A DNA stretch of 64,000 nucleotides from Duganella radicis (GTDB lineage: Bacteria > Pseudomonadota > Gammaproteobacteria > Burkholderiales > Burkholderiaceae_D). How positions within the stretch are numbered: the first letter of the stretch is position 1; each line of letters begins with the position of its first letter. Below the pieces are notes generated by a model, which was given only the letters and a program-made list of their open reading frames with translations, did not search any database and was not told where the DNA came from. Made by a program: the position numbers and the translations under genes. The stretch lies in NCBI RefSeq assembly GCF_009720825.1, contig NZ_WNKY01000027.1:1-64000 (forward strand), in the 5' to 3' direction. Below, piece after piece: positions 43,416 through 52,352 of this stretch.

Positions 43416-44690
43416 ATGGATGTGGTGATCCGCAACGCCAGTCTGGTGGACGGGCAGCAGGGCGTCGACGTGGCCATCGAACAGGGGCGCATAGCCGCCG
43501 TCGGCCCGCGCCTGCCGGTGCGGGCGGCGCAGGAGATCGACGCCGGCGGCGACTTGCTCACGGCGCCGTTTGTCGACGCCCACTTCCACATGGACGCCAC
43601 GCTCAGCTACGGCCTGCCGCGCGTCAACGCTTCCGGCACGCTGCTGGAGGGCATCGCGCTGTGGGGCGAGCTCAAGCCGCATCTTACCCAGCAAGCGCTG
43701 ATCGAGCGCGCACTGCAGTATTGCGACTGGGCGGTGGCGCGCGGGCTGCTGGCGATCCGCTCGCATGTGGATGTGTGCGACGACCGCCTGCTGGCGGTGG
43801 AGGCGCTGCTGGAGGTCAAGCGGCTGGTGGCGCCGTATCTGGATTTGCAGCTGGTGGCGTTCCCGCAGGATGGCGTGCTGCGCGCGCCCAACGCGCTGAT
43901 CAATCTCAAGCGCGCCATCGCCATGGGTGTCGAGGTGGTGGGCGGCATTCCGCATTTCGAACGCACCATGGCCGAGGGCGCGGAGTCGGTGCGCATTCTG
44001 TGCGAGTTCGCCGCCGACCAGGGGCTGATGGTGGACATGCATTGCGACGAGTCGGACGATCCGCTGTCGCGCCATATCGAAACGCTGGCTTACCAGAGCA
44101 ACCGGCTCGGCTTGCAGGGCCGCGTCACCGGCTCGCACCTGACCTCCATGCATTCCATGGACAATTATTACGTCAGCAAGCTGCTGCCGCTGATGCGCGA
44201 GGCCGGCGTCAACGCCATCGCCAATCCGCTGATCAACATCACGCTGCAAGGCCGCCACGACAGCTATCCCAAGCGGCGCGGCATGACGCGCGTGCCGGAA
44301 TTGCTGGCGGCCGGCATTCCGGTCGCCTTCGGCCACGATTGCGTGATGGACCCATGGTACAGCCTGGGCTCGGGCGACATGCTGGAGGTGGCGCAGATGG
44401 GTTTGCATGTGGCGCAGATGACCGGACAGGACGCCATGCGCGATTGCTTCCACGCCGTCACCAGCACGCCGGCCGCCATTCTCGGGCTGGAAGGCTACGG
44501 CGTGGCGCCCGGCTGCCATGCCGATCTGGTGCTGCTGGACGCTGCCGATCCGGTGGAGGCGATCCGCCTGCGCGCCGCCCGCCGCCTAGTGATGCGCCGG
44601 GGAAAAATCATCGCCGAGTCGCCGCGGGCCCAGGCACGCCTGCACTTGCCTGAGCGGCCGCCGCAGGTGGATTTCCGCTTGGGGCGCTAG
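43416..44690 (+). CDS. codA: Cytosine deaminase / related amidohydrolase
   Basis: A 424-residue TIM-barrel amidohydrolase close to CodA. Metal and substrate motifs: FVDAHFHMDAT (HxH), the HCDESDDPLSRHIETLA block equivalent to E. coli HCDEIDD, TGSHLTSMHSM, and FGHDCVMDPWYSLGSG with the metal-binding Asp. It should deaminate cytosine or a related pyrimidine or triazine to the oxo form with release of ammonia. The ATG is chosen because GGAGG stands five bases before it. No permease (codB) adjoins, so transport is supplied elsewhere or the substrate differs. Confidence 0.85.
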   Translation: MDVVIRNASLVDGQQGVDVAIEQGRIAAVGPRLPVRAAQEIDAGGDLLTAPFVDAHFHMDATLSYGLPRVNASGTLLEGIALWGELKPHLTQQALIERALQYCDWAVARGLLAIRSHVDVCDDRLLAVEALLEVKRLVAPYLDLQLVAFPQDGVLRAPNALINLKRAIAMGVEVVGGIPHFERTMAEGAESVRILCEFAADQGLMVDMHCDESDDPLSRHIETLAYQSNRLGLQGRVTGSHLTSMHSMDNYYVSKLLPLMREAGVNAIANPLINITLQGRHDSYPKRRGMTRVPELLAAGIPVAFGHDCVMDPWYSLGSGDMLEVAQMGLHVAQMTGQDAMRDCFHAVTSTPAAILGLEGYGVAPGCHADLVLLDAADPVEAIRLRAARRLVMRRGKIIAESPRAQARLHLPERPPQVDFRLGR

Positions 44691-44750
44691 CTGGACTTGC
44701 ACCGGGAAATACATGACAATTGAACACTGTTAAACCGGTCTGGAGTTACC

Positions 44751-45272
44751 TTGAAAGAAATCGCCATCCGACCCGCAACGGAAGCCGACTTCGGCCCCAT
44801 GTGGGACATCTTCCAGGAACTGATCGCCAGCGGCGATACGTATTATTTTGCAGCCGATACCAGTCGTGAAGATTGCCACGCCTACTGGTTCGGCCCCGGC
44901 GTGCAGAGCTTTGTCGCCATCCTTAACGGCGAGCGCCTGGTCGGCATGTACCGTTTGATTTCCAACCAGCGCGACCGTGGCGCGCACGTGGCCAACGCCT
45001 CCTTCATGGTGAGCCCGGCGGCGCAGGGCGTCGGCGTCGGCAAGCTGCTGGGGGCCGACTGCATCGAGCGCGCCCGCGAGCAAGGCTATCTGGCGATGCA
45101 GTTCAATTACGTGGTCAGCTCGAACATGCCGGCCGTGCTGCTGTGGAAGAAGCTGGGCTTTTCCATCGTCGGCACCCTGCCGCGCGCTTACCGTCATCAA
45201 TACCTCGGCTATGTGGACGTCTACGTGATGTACCAGTTGCTGACAGACCCCACCCACTGGCCGGACGCATGA
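44751..45272 (+). CDS. GNAT-family N-acetyltransferase
   Basis: A 173-residue acetyltransferase. The acetyl-CoA site is the stretch VANASFMVSPAAQGVGVGKLLGADCIE (Q-x-x-G-x-G form) and the C-terminal YVVSSNMPAVLLWKKLGFSIVGTLP has the canonical Asn/Trp-Lys-Lys-LGF ending. The start is TTG, with GGAG five bases upstream. It overlaps the next acetyltransferase gene by four bases (ATGA), so the two are a small operon. The acceptor substrate is unknown; phosphinothricin-type acetyltransferases share this pattern. Confidence 0.85.
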   Translation: MKEIAIRPATEADFGPMWDIFQELIASGDTYYFAADTSREDCHAYWFGPGVQSFVAILNGERLVGMYRLISNQRDRGAHVANASFMVSPAAQGVGVGKLLGADCIERAREQGYLAMQFNYVVSSNMPAVLLWKKLGFSIVGTLPRAYRHQYLGYVDVYVMYQLLTDPTHWPDA

Positions 45273-45781
45273 AAATACTGGACACCCCACGCCTCACCCT
45301 GCGCACCATCAACGCTGACGACGATCTGTTTTACTACGAGCTGGTCAACGATCCCACCTGGCTGGAGCATATCGGCGACAAGGGCATCCGCACCGTGGCG
45401 GAGGCGCGCACCGCCATCCTCGACGGCCCGTGCGTGATGCAGCAGCGGCTCGGCCATTCGCTGTACGTGATGGAGCGCAAGAGCGATGGCGCGCCGCTGG
45501 GCTTGTGCGGCCTGATCAAGCGCGACAGCCTGCCGGAGGTCGATATCGGCTACGCCATCCGTCCGGCCTATTTCGGCCAGGGCTATACTTACGAGGCCGC
45601 CGCCGCCGTGGTGGCGTACGCGCGCGACGTGCTGCGCATCCCGCGCCTGATGGGCATTACCAATCCGGCCAACACGGTGTCGATCAACCTGCTGGCCAAG
45701 CTGGGCCTGACCTTTGTCGAGCACAAGGTGCTGCCGCCGGATGGTCGTCCTACCAATATTTACGCGCGCCAGCTGTTGTAG
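45269..45781 (+). CDS. GNAT-family N-acetyltransferase, RimJ/RimL-like
   Basis: A 170-residue acetyltransferase opening MKILDTPRLTLRTINADDD, the typical start of the RimJ/RimL and ribosomal-alanine acetyltransferase branch, with VDIGYAIRPAYFGQGYTYEA as acetyl-CoA loop and PANTVSINLLAKLGL as the last helix. It could act on a protein N-terminus or a small amine. It is translationally coupled to the preceding GNAT gene. Confidence 0.87.
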   Translation: MKILDTPRLTLRTINADDDLFYYELVNDPTWLEHIGDKGIRTVAEARTAILDGPCVMQQRLGHSLYVMERKSDGAPLGLCGLIKRDSLPEVDIGYAIRPAYFGQGYTYEAAAAVVAYARDVLRIPRLMGITNPANTVSINLLAKLGLTFVEHKVLPPDGRPTNIYARQLL

Positions 45782-45874
45782 CAGTGAGAATTCGCGAGGA
45801 TTTCGGCTTCCCCATATTGGCATTTGCGCGGCATGCGTGCATGATGGATAACAGTCCTTGCCAAGGAGGTAACG

Positions 45875-47503
45875 ATGAAACTCGCCAATCTCAAGATAGG
45901 CGTGCGCCTGGGGTTGCTGGGCGCATTCTTCTTCGTCGCGCTGGCGATCGTCGCCACGTCCGGCTGGCGCGCGCTGGCTGACAGCAACGCCCGCAGCGCC
46001 GACGCCATGGCGCGCTCGGTCGCCATGAGCCAGGCCATCGACGCCGCGCGCAGCGCCCAGGTCGAATTCAAGACGCAGGTGCAGGAGTGGAAGAACATCC
46101 TGATCCGCGGCAACGATCCGGCCCAGCTGGACAAGTACAGCAAGGCCTTCGTCAAGGGCGGCGAAACCACCCGCGCCGAGCTGCAAAAGCTCGATGCGCT
46201 GCTCGACAAGCTTCGGCTCGGCACGCCGCTGGTGGACGAGGCCATCAAGACCCAGAACGAGCTGGTCACGCGCTACCTGGAGGCGCTGAAAAAATACGAT
46301 TCCGCCAATCCCGAGAGCGCCCATGTGGTGGACGCGCTGGTCAAGGGCATGGACCGCGAGCCGACCAAGAAGATCGATGACATCGTCGACTACATCGGCA
46401 AGCAGGCCAGGCGCCTGAGCGAGACCATGGCCGAGGAGAACGCCGCCGCCCACCGCGCGGCCATGCTGGCCATGGGCGTGACCTTGCTGATCACGCTGGT
46501 GGTGGGCGTGGTGACGGTGGTGTGGCTGATCCGCAGCATCACCCGTCCGCTGGACGAGGCGGTGAGCGTGGCGCAGACCGTGGCCGGCGGCGACCTCAGC
46601 AGTGAAGTGCAGGTGCAAAGCAGCGACGAGATCGGCGCGCTGCTGGGCGCGCTCAAGCAGATGCAGCAAAACCTCAGCAATATCGTCGGCCAGGTGCGCA
46701 CCGGCACCGAGACCATCCATGGCGCCACGGTGGAAATCGCCGCCGGCAATCTGGATTTGTCGGGCCGCACGGAGGAGCAGGCCAGCTCGCTGGAGCAGAC
46801 GGCGGCGGCCATGGTGGAGCTCACCACCACCGTCAAGCAGAACAACGAGAACGCGGCCGAGGCCTGCCGCCTGGCCGACAGCGCCAGCAACGTCGCTGCC
46901 AGGGGCGGCGACGCGGTGGCGCAGATGGTGCGCACCATGGGCGAGATCAACGACAGCTCGCGCAAGATTGTCGACATCATCGGCGTGATCGACGGCATCG
47001 CCTTCCAGACCAATATCCTGGCGCTGAACGCGGCGGTGGAGGCGGCGCGCGCCGGCGAGCAGGGGCGCGGCTTCGCGGTGGTGGCGTCGGAGGTGCGTAA
47101 TCTGGCGCAGCGCTCGGCGGCCGCCGCGCGCGAGATCAAGGAGTTGATCGGCACCTCGGTCGGCCGGGTCGAGGAGGGTAGCCGGCTGGTCGGCCAGGCC
47201 GGCGAGACCATGGACGAGGTGGTGGCCAGCGTGCAGCGCGTCACCGCCATCATCGGCGAGATTTCGGTGGCCAGCGGCGAGCAGCGCGACGGCATCGAGC
47301 AGATCAGCATTGCCATCAGCCAGATGGACAGCGTGACACAGCAGAACGCCGCGCTGGTGGAGGAAGCGGCGGCGGCGGCCGACGCGCTGGAACAGCAGGC
47401 CGCCAATCTGTCGGAGGCGGTCAGCGTCTTCAAGCTGCAAGACCGGTCCGATGTGGCGGCCTTGCCGCGCTCGCGCGGCCGCGCGCTGCAACTGGCGGGC
47501 TGA
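45875..47503 (+). CDS. Methyl-accepting chemotaxis protein
   Basis: A 542-residue transmembrane chemoreceptor: first helix (LGLLGAFFFVALAIVATSGW), a periplasmic four-helix sensor (about residues 32-190), second helix (LLITLVVGVVTVVWLI), a HAMP domain starting RSITRPLDEAV, and the signalling hairpin with the universally conserved tip around IIGVIDGIAFQTNILALNAA. Gln/Glu pairs in TVKQNNENAAEA and EISVASGEQRDGIEQ are methylation candidates. No C-terminal CheR-binding pentapeptide is seen. AAGGAGG precedes the ATG. It is a single gene and the ligand is unknown. Confidence 0.95.
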   Translation: MKLANLKIGVRLGLLGAFFFVALAIVATSGWRALADSNARSADAMARSVAMSQAIDAARSAQVEFKTQVQEWKNILIRGNDPAQLDKYSKAFVKGGETTRAELQKLDALLDKLRLGTPLVDEAIKTQNELVTRYLEALKKYDSANPESAHVVDALVKGMDREPTKKIDDIVDYIGKQARRLSETMAEENAAAHRAAMLAMGVTLLITLVVGVVTVVWLIRSITRPLDEAVSVAQTVAGGDLSSEVQVQSSDEIGALLGALKQMQQNLSNIVGQVRTGTETIHGATVEIAAGNLDLSGRTEEQASSLEQTAAAMVELTTTVKQNNENAAEACRLADSASNVAARGGDAVAQMVRTMGEINDSSRKIVDIIGVIDGIAFQTNILALNAAVEAARAGEQGRGFAVVASEVRNLAQRSAAAAREIKELIGTSVGRVEEGSRLVGQAGETMDEVVASVQRVTAIIGEISVASGEQRDGIEQISIAISQMDSVTQQNAALVEEAAAAADALEQQAANLSEAVSVFKLQDRSDVAALPRSRGRALQLAG

Positions 47504-47614
47504 GTTTTTGCCACAGGCAGTTTGATGCGCCTCAAGCGGGCGCGGGAATGGCCGGTGGCGGCTTGCTCTATCCACTATCATTCCTTCTTCCGCAGTCCGA
47601 CGAAGAGGGACAGC

Positions 47615-49066
47615 ATGAACAGCTTATGGCCGGTAGCGGCCGGCGTGGCGCCATGTTTGCTGGCGCTGGCGGCCGGCCAATGGCAGGCGCGCGGCCTGCG
47701 CGCGCGTTGTGCCCAATTGCAGGCGGCGCTGGCGGCGCAGCGCGATACCGAAATGCGCCTGGACTTCATCGCCCACCACGACAGCCTGACCGGCCTGCCC
47801 AACCGCTTGCAATTCCAGATGCAGCTGGAGCACGGCGTGGCCTATGCGCGCCGCCACGGCAGCCTGCTGGCGGTGCTGTTTGTCGATATCGATCACTTCA
47901 AGACCATCAACGACACGCTGGGCCACGACGCCGGCGACCAGGTGCTGGCGCAGTTCGCCCAGCGCCTGCGCCAGTGCGTGCGCGAGGTGGACACGGTGGC
48001 GCGGCAGGGTGGCGATGAGTTCATCGTGCTGCTGACGGAGCTGCGCAACGGCGCCGACGCGCAGCAGGTGGCGGAGAAGATCATGCGGGTGATCGCCGAA
48101 CCGTTCATGATCAATGGCGACGCGTTGCCGGTGGCGGCCAGCATCGGCGTGGCGGTGTACCCGGACGACGATGCCGATATCGAGACGCTGATCGAAAAGG
48201 CCGACGTGGCCATGTACGCCGCCAAGCAGCGCGGCAAGGGCGCCAGCCTGCGCTTTTTGCCCAGCATGCAGGCCAAGGCCTATTCCAGCCTGATACTGGA
48301 GACGGCGCTGCGCCACGCGCAGGAGCACAATGAATTCGTGCTGACGTATCAGCCCAAGATGAATCTGCGCGAGCGGCGCATCACCGGCGTGAAGGCGCTC
48401 TTGCGCTGGAAACATCCGGAGCTGGGACTGGTGATGCCGCTGGATTTTCTGCCGGTGCTGGAGCAAAGCTCGCTGATACTGCCGGTCGGCGCCTGGGTGA
48501 TGGCGACGGCGGCCGCGCAGGTGCGCGGCTGGATGGCGCGCGGCCATGCGCTGACGGTGGCGGTGCATCTGTCGCCGCGCCAGTTCTTCCACAAGGAGAT
48601 CGTGCAGGTGGTTGCGGATACGCTGGACAAGGCCGGCGTGCCGGGCCGCTGCATCGAGTTGGAAATCACCGAGGCGATGTTGATCGATAAGAGCCAGAAC
48701 GCAGAGGAGATCCTGCATCAGTTCAAGCAGCTGGGCGTGCGGATAGCGATCAGCGATTTTGGCACTGGCTATGCCTCGCTCAACTATCTGCGGCGCTTTC
48801 CAGTGGATGTGGTGAAGATCGATAAATCGTTTGTGGATGATTTGTCGCGCGGCGGGGCGATGGTGCGTGCCATCATCGAGATGGCGCACACGCTGAATAT
48901 GCAGGTGATCGCGGCCGGCGTGGAAACCGGCGAGCAGCTGGCGCAGTTGAGGGAGATGGGCTGCGACGAGGCGTTTGGCTTCCACCTCAGCGCCGCCGTA
49001 TCGCCGGAAGAGGTGGAGGCGCTGCTGGCAGGACGCCAGCAGCCTGTTGAGGTGCTTACTTCCTGA
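47615..49066 (+). CDS. GGDEF protein with degenerate EAL domain
   Basis: About 483 residues: one N-terminal membrane helix, a GGDEF domain with the intact motif GGDEF (near residue 132) and an RxxD inhibitory site (REVD) five residues before, then an EAL domain (about 225-475). In the EAL domain five catalytic positions are changed: KALLRW for EALLRW (Lys260), HLS for NLS (His318), SDFGTG for DDFGTG (Ser380), AAGVE for AEGVE (Ala434) and FGF for QGY (Phe454). It should therefore make c-di-GMP but not degrade it; the EAL part may bind ligand or partners. AGAGGGA supports the ATG used. It overlaps the convergent glycosidase gene by 11 bases. Confidence 0.9.
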   Translation: MNSLWPVAAGVAPCLLALAAGQWQARGLRARCAQLQAALAAQRDTEMRLDFIAHHDSLTGLPNRLQFQMQLEHGVAYARRHGSLLAVLFVDIDHFKTINDTLGHDAGDQVLAQFAQRLRQCVREVDTVARQGGDEFIVLLTELRNGADAQQVAEKIMRVIAEPFMINGDALPVAASIGVAVYPDDDADIETLIEKADVAMYAAKQRGKGASLRFLPSMQAKAYSSLILETALRHAQEHNEFVLTYQPKMNLRERRITGVKALLRWKHPELGLVMPLDFLPVLEQSSLILPVGAWVMATAAAQVRGWMARGHALTVAVHLSPRQFFHKEIVQVVADTLDKAGVPGRCIELEITEAMLIDKSQNAEEILHQFKQLGVRIAISDFGTGYASLNYLRRFPVDVVKIDKSFVDDLSRGGAMVRAIIEMAHTLNMQVIAAGVETGEQLAQLREMGCDEAFGFHLSAAVSPEEVEALLAGRQQPVEVLTS

Positions 49067-52000
49067 AGAACCAGGTCAGTGGCAGGTGCACGCGCGCCGA
49101 CCACGATTTTTCATTGTGGCTGCCGCCTTCGGCTTCATAGTAGTACAAGTCCTGGCCGAGCTGGTAGCCCTGTGCCAGCATGGCGTCGCGCATCTTGCGG
49201 GTGTCGCTGATGCCGTCGCCGTCGGTGCCGGCATCGATATAGAACTTCACCGGCTGGCGCGCCGGCACGTTCTTGATGAAGGTCTGATCATTCCACCAGA
49301 ACGAACTCGATACACCGCCCGCCCTGGAGAACACCTGCGGGTATTTCTGAGCGATGTAGACCGAGGCGATGCCGCCCAGCGAGGAGCCCATGATGGCGGT
49401 GTGCTCGCGGTCCGGCAGCGTGCGCAGGTTGGCGTCGGCCCACGGCTTGACGGTATCGACGATGAAGGCGGCGTAGGCGTCGATCTTGCCGCCGCCGTGT
49501 TCCTTGTCGCAGCATGGCGTGTATTCGGCGATGCGCTCCGGCGTGTTGTCGATGCCGACCACGATGGCCGGTTCGATCACGCCGGCGGCGATCAGCTTGT
49601 CCATGTTGGTGCCGATTTCCCATGCCGTGCCAAAGGCGGCGGTCTTGGGATCGAACAGGTTCTGGCCGTCGTGCATGTAGAGCACCGGGTAGCGCTGCCG
49701 CGGATTGTTGTCGTAGCCCGGCGGCAGGTAAATGCGCAGCTTGCGGCTGTTGTTCAGCTGCGGCGAGGCGAAGCTGTCGATGATACGCAAGGTGCCGGTG
49801 GCGACAGCCTTGGTGGGCGCGTCGCTGTCGGGGATAGGCATCACGCGCACGCCGTGGATGTCGAACTTGTTGGATGGGCCTTTTACGCCGCCTGCATCGC
49901 TGTAGGTGGCGTTGTTCTTCATGTAGCTCATGTTGTAGAAGTCATTGAGCTGCAAAGTGTAGCTGCCGGCCGCCAGCCTGGCGCGCAGTGGCGTGGAGTA
50001 CTTGGCGCCTTCGTCGGCCGGGGAGTGCGGCAGTTGCACCACGCCGTTGGCGACGATGTTGCCGCTGCTGTCCTTCAGCGCCGCCCATTTGACGCCGCCG
50101 CTGACGCCCAGATTGATTTGATGGGCGGTGTTGCGGTACTTGATCTGCACCGCATGGTTGCCGGCGCGCTCGATCTTGATCTGCTGCGTGAAGACATCGG
50201 CCGGCGATGCGCCGAAGTCGACGCGGGCGACGTTGATATCCTCGCCGGCGTTCAGGCAGACCGGCATGCTGTGGTGACTGCGGTTGCCGGATTTGGCGTA
50301 CACCGCTTCGACCGCATAGCAAAGATTCGCCGCCGCGCCAACGCGCCGATCCGCCCAGGTGGCGGCCGAGACGCGCGCGCCAACCAGCTGGCCATTGCGA
50401 TAAACGTTATACACCACGCCCGCCGCCCCCGCGCCGTCCGGGCCCGCAGCCGCGCCATGTGCCCCGCTCGCACGCGCACCGTCCGCGTCCGCACCGCCGC
50501 CCGGGGTGATGTGCAGCGTCGGATAGCCATACGTGCCGCGCTCCAGTTTTGCGATGCGTGGTTCTGGCGGCGCGTAGACCGCCGCATCCTGCACCAGCGG
50601 CCTGGCGCTCACGCTGCGCTTGACCTGCTGGCCCGGCAGCAGTTTGCCGAGCCGGATCTCGATCGCATTATCCTCACCCAGCGCATCCCATGCCAACGAC
50701 GCATTGACCGGCTTGCCGTTCAAGGTAATACCATCCACCGCGTAGTAGCCATCGCCCTTGACCGCAACCGGCAGCAGCACGCGCACTTGCAGACGCTTTC
50801 CGCGCACACCCAGATTATTCAGCGTAATCACATCACTGCCAGCAAAGGTCTCGCGCCGCAACCTGGCCGTGATGAATGGCTTGAGCGTCATGCCATCATT
50901 GGTGGTCTGCACGCCAAACACGCTGCCGACCACCATGCCCAGATAACCGCCAACAGACCACAACTGCCGGCGCGAATTGACCACCGGGCCACTCAGCTTA
51001 CCGTCGTCCAGCATCGGCTGCCCTGACAGCCACTCCAGATTCTCCATGTTGGACAGATTGGTGGCCGCGCCGCGCATCAAGGTAGCGTAAGCCGCATCGG
51101 CCACGGCGACGTTGCCGCCTATGGCCGCGGCCTTCAAGCCGTAAGCCGTTACGAACGGCCACATGGCGCGGTTGTGATACACCGCCGTGTTGGACTGCTG
51201 CGGCCAGATCACAGGCGCGCCGAGCGGGCCGTGAGGATAATGCGCCAGAATACTCTGCGCCTGGCGCGCATCGGCAATACCGGTAACGATGGCCAGCGCC
51301 TGTCCCAGCCAGTCATACTTGTACATGGCGGCGCCATCGAAGTGGCCGGCCGTGACGCTGCTGTACATGCCACTATCCGCCTGCCAGAAGCGTTTGTTGA
51401 TGGCGGCTTTCAGCTGCACGGCCCAATCGGCGTAGCGGGCCGCCAGCCGGGCATCGCCTAGCTCCTTCGCCAGCCGCGCCGCCAGCGTCAGCGCCTTGTA
51501 GTGTGCGGCGTTGGTGGACAGCGCCTTGGAGGTCGCCATATAAGACAACTCGTTCGGCATCCACGCGGCATAGGTTTGATCGCGCCAGTCGAGGAAGGAT
51601 TCTTCGCCGTTGTACAGGCCATCGGCCGCGTCCCAGACGGCGATGCGGTCATTCTCCAGCGTGTTGGTCAGCGCGTGCAGGGCTTTCTTCGCGAAGGCCG
51701 CGCGCTCGGACGGCGGCAGGGCTTTCAATGCCTCGTCCGCGCCAAAGGCCCAGGTGACGCGGTCGGTGCTGACCGGCCAACTGCCGCCACTGCCGGTGTC
51801 CTGCACGATCTGATAGCCATCACCGATGGCGTGCAGGCCGGCGCTCATGCCATCGCGATAGCCGGCCAGCTTGAACTCCAGCGAATTGCGCGTGCGCTGC
51901 GGGTCCAGCATGCCGAGGCCCAGCGACGCCGCATAAGACAGATCGCGCGTCCAGACGTAATGCCACAACTCGCCGGTTTCAAAACACTCGCAAGGGATGG

Positions 52001-52352
52001 CGTTGCCGCCGTTGTAGCTGCCGTCGCGGATTTCGCTGACGGAGTCCTGATTCATTTCATTGCCGGCCAGCGCGAACAAGGCGTCGAAGGCGAGATTGCC
52101 GCTGCGGACCGTCGGCAGGGCAGGCGATTCGGTGTAGCTGATCTCCTGCTTGCCGCCCTCGCGCACGCGCATGGTGGTTGATTGCGTGTAGCTGCGCAGT
52201 GTGGCGCCGGCGTCCGGCGTGGCATAGCGCACTGTGTCCTGCTTGCCGTCCCAGGTCGGATAAACGGCAGTCGCCGAGCCGCTGGCGGCGTGTGCCTGCG
52301 GCGCGGCGAAGGCGAGTGCCAGCGCGGCGCACAGCGGTGTGAATTGCTTCAT
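49056..52352 (-). CDS. Secreted six-hairpin glycosidase fused to a CE1-type esterase
   Basis: A 1098-residue two-enzyme protein. A Sec signal (cleavage after AHA, residue ~22) is followed by an (alpha/alpha)6 glycosidase domain of the glucoamylase/debranching type (about 80-500; GELWHYVWTRDLSYAASLG, NELSYMATSKAL, WPQQSNTAVYHNRAMWPFV). A Fn3-like stretch is interrupted by an Ala/Gly-rich linker (about 617-645). A beta domain follows, and then an esterase D-like alpha/beta hydrolase (about 850-1098) with nucleophile GSSLGG and catalytic His in GGSHNEKSW. It overlaps the amylase gene upstream by four bases. It probably trims and deacylates alpha-glucan fragments; the exact linkages are inferred only. 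Confidence 0.87.
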   Translation of the reverse strand: MKQFTPLCAALALAFAAPQAHAASGSATAVYPTWDGKQDTVRYATPDAGATLRSYTQSTTMRVREGGKQEISYTESPALPTVRSGNLAFDALFALAGNEMNQDSVSEIRDGSYNGGNAIPCECFETGELWHYVWTRDLSYAASLGLGMLDPQRTRNSLEFKLAGYRDGMSAGLHAIGDGYQIVQDTGSGGSWPVSTDRVTWAFGADEALKALPPSERAAFAKKALHALTNTLENDRIAVWDAADGLYNGEESFLDWRDQTYAAWMPNELSYMATSKALSTNAAHYKALTLAARLAKELGDARLAARYADWAVQLKAAINKRFWQADSGMYSSVTAGHFDGAAMYKYDWLGQALAIVTGIADARQAQSILAHYPHGPLGAPVIWPQQSNTAVYHNRAMWPFVTAYGLKAAAIGGNVAVADAAYATLMRGAATNLSNMENLEWLSGQPMLDDGKLSGPVVNSRRQLWSVGGYLGMVVGSVFGVQTTNDGMTLKPFITARLRRETFAGSDVITLNNLGVRGKRLQVRVLLPVAVKGDGYYAVDGITLNGKPVNASLAWDALGEDNAIEIRLGKLLPGQQVKRSVSARPLVQDAAVYAPPEPRIAKLERGTYGYPTLHITPGGGADADGARASGAHGAAAGPDGAGAAGVVYNVYRNGQLVGARVSAATWADRRVGAAANLCYAVEAVYAKSGNRSHHSMPVCLNAGEDINVARVDFGASPADVFTQQIKIERAGNHAVQIKYRNTAHQINLGVSGGVKWAALKDSSGNIVANGVVQLPHSPADEGAKYSTPLRARLAAGSYTLQLNDFYNMSYMKNNATYSDAGGVKGPSNKFDIHGVRVMPIPDSDAPTKAVATGTLRIIDSFASPQLNNSRKLRIYLPPGYDNNPRQRYPVLYMHDGQNLFDPKTAAFGTAWEIGTNMDKLIAAGVIEPAIVVGIDNTPERIAEYTPCCDKEHGGGKIDAYAAFIVDTVKPWADANLRTLPDREHTAIMGSSLGGIASVYIAQKYPQVFSRAGGVSSSFWWNDQTFIKNVPARQPVKFYIDAGTDGDGISDTRKMRDAMLAQGYQLGQDLYYYEAEGGSHNEKSWSARVHLPLTWFFRK

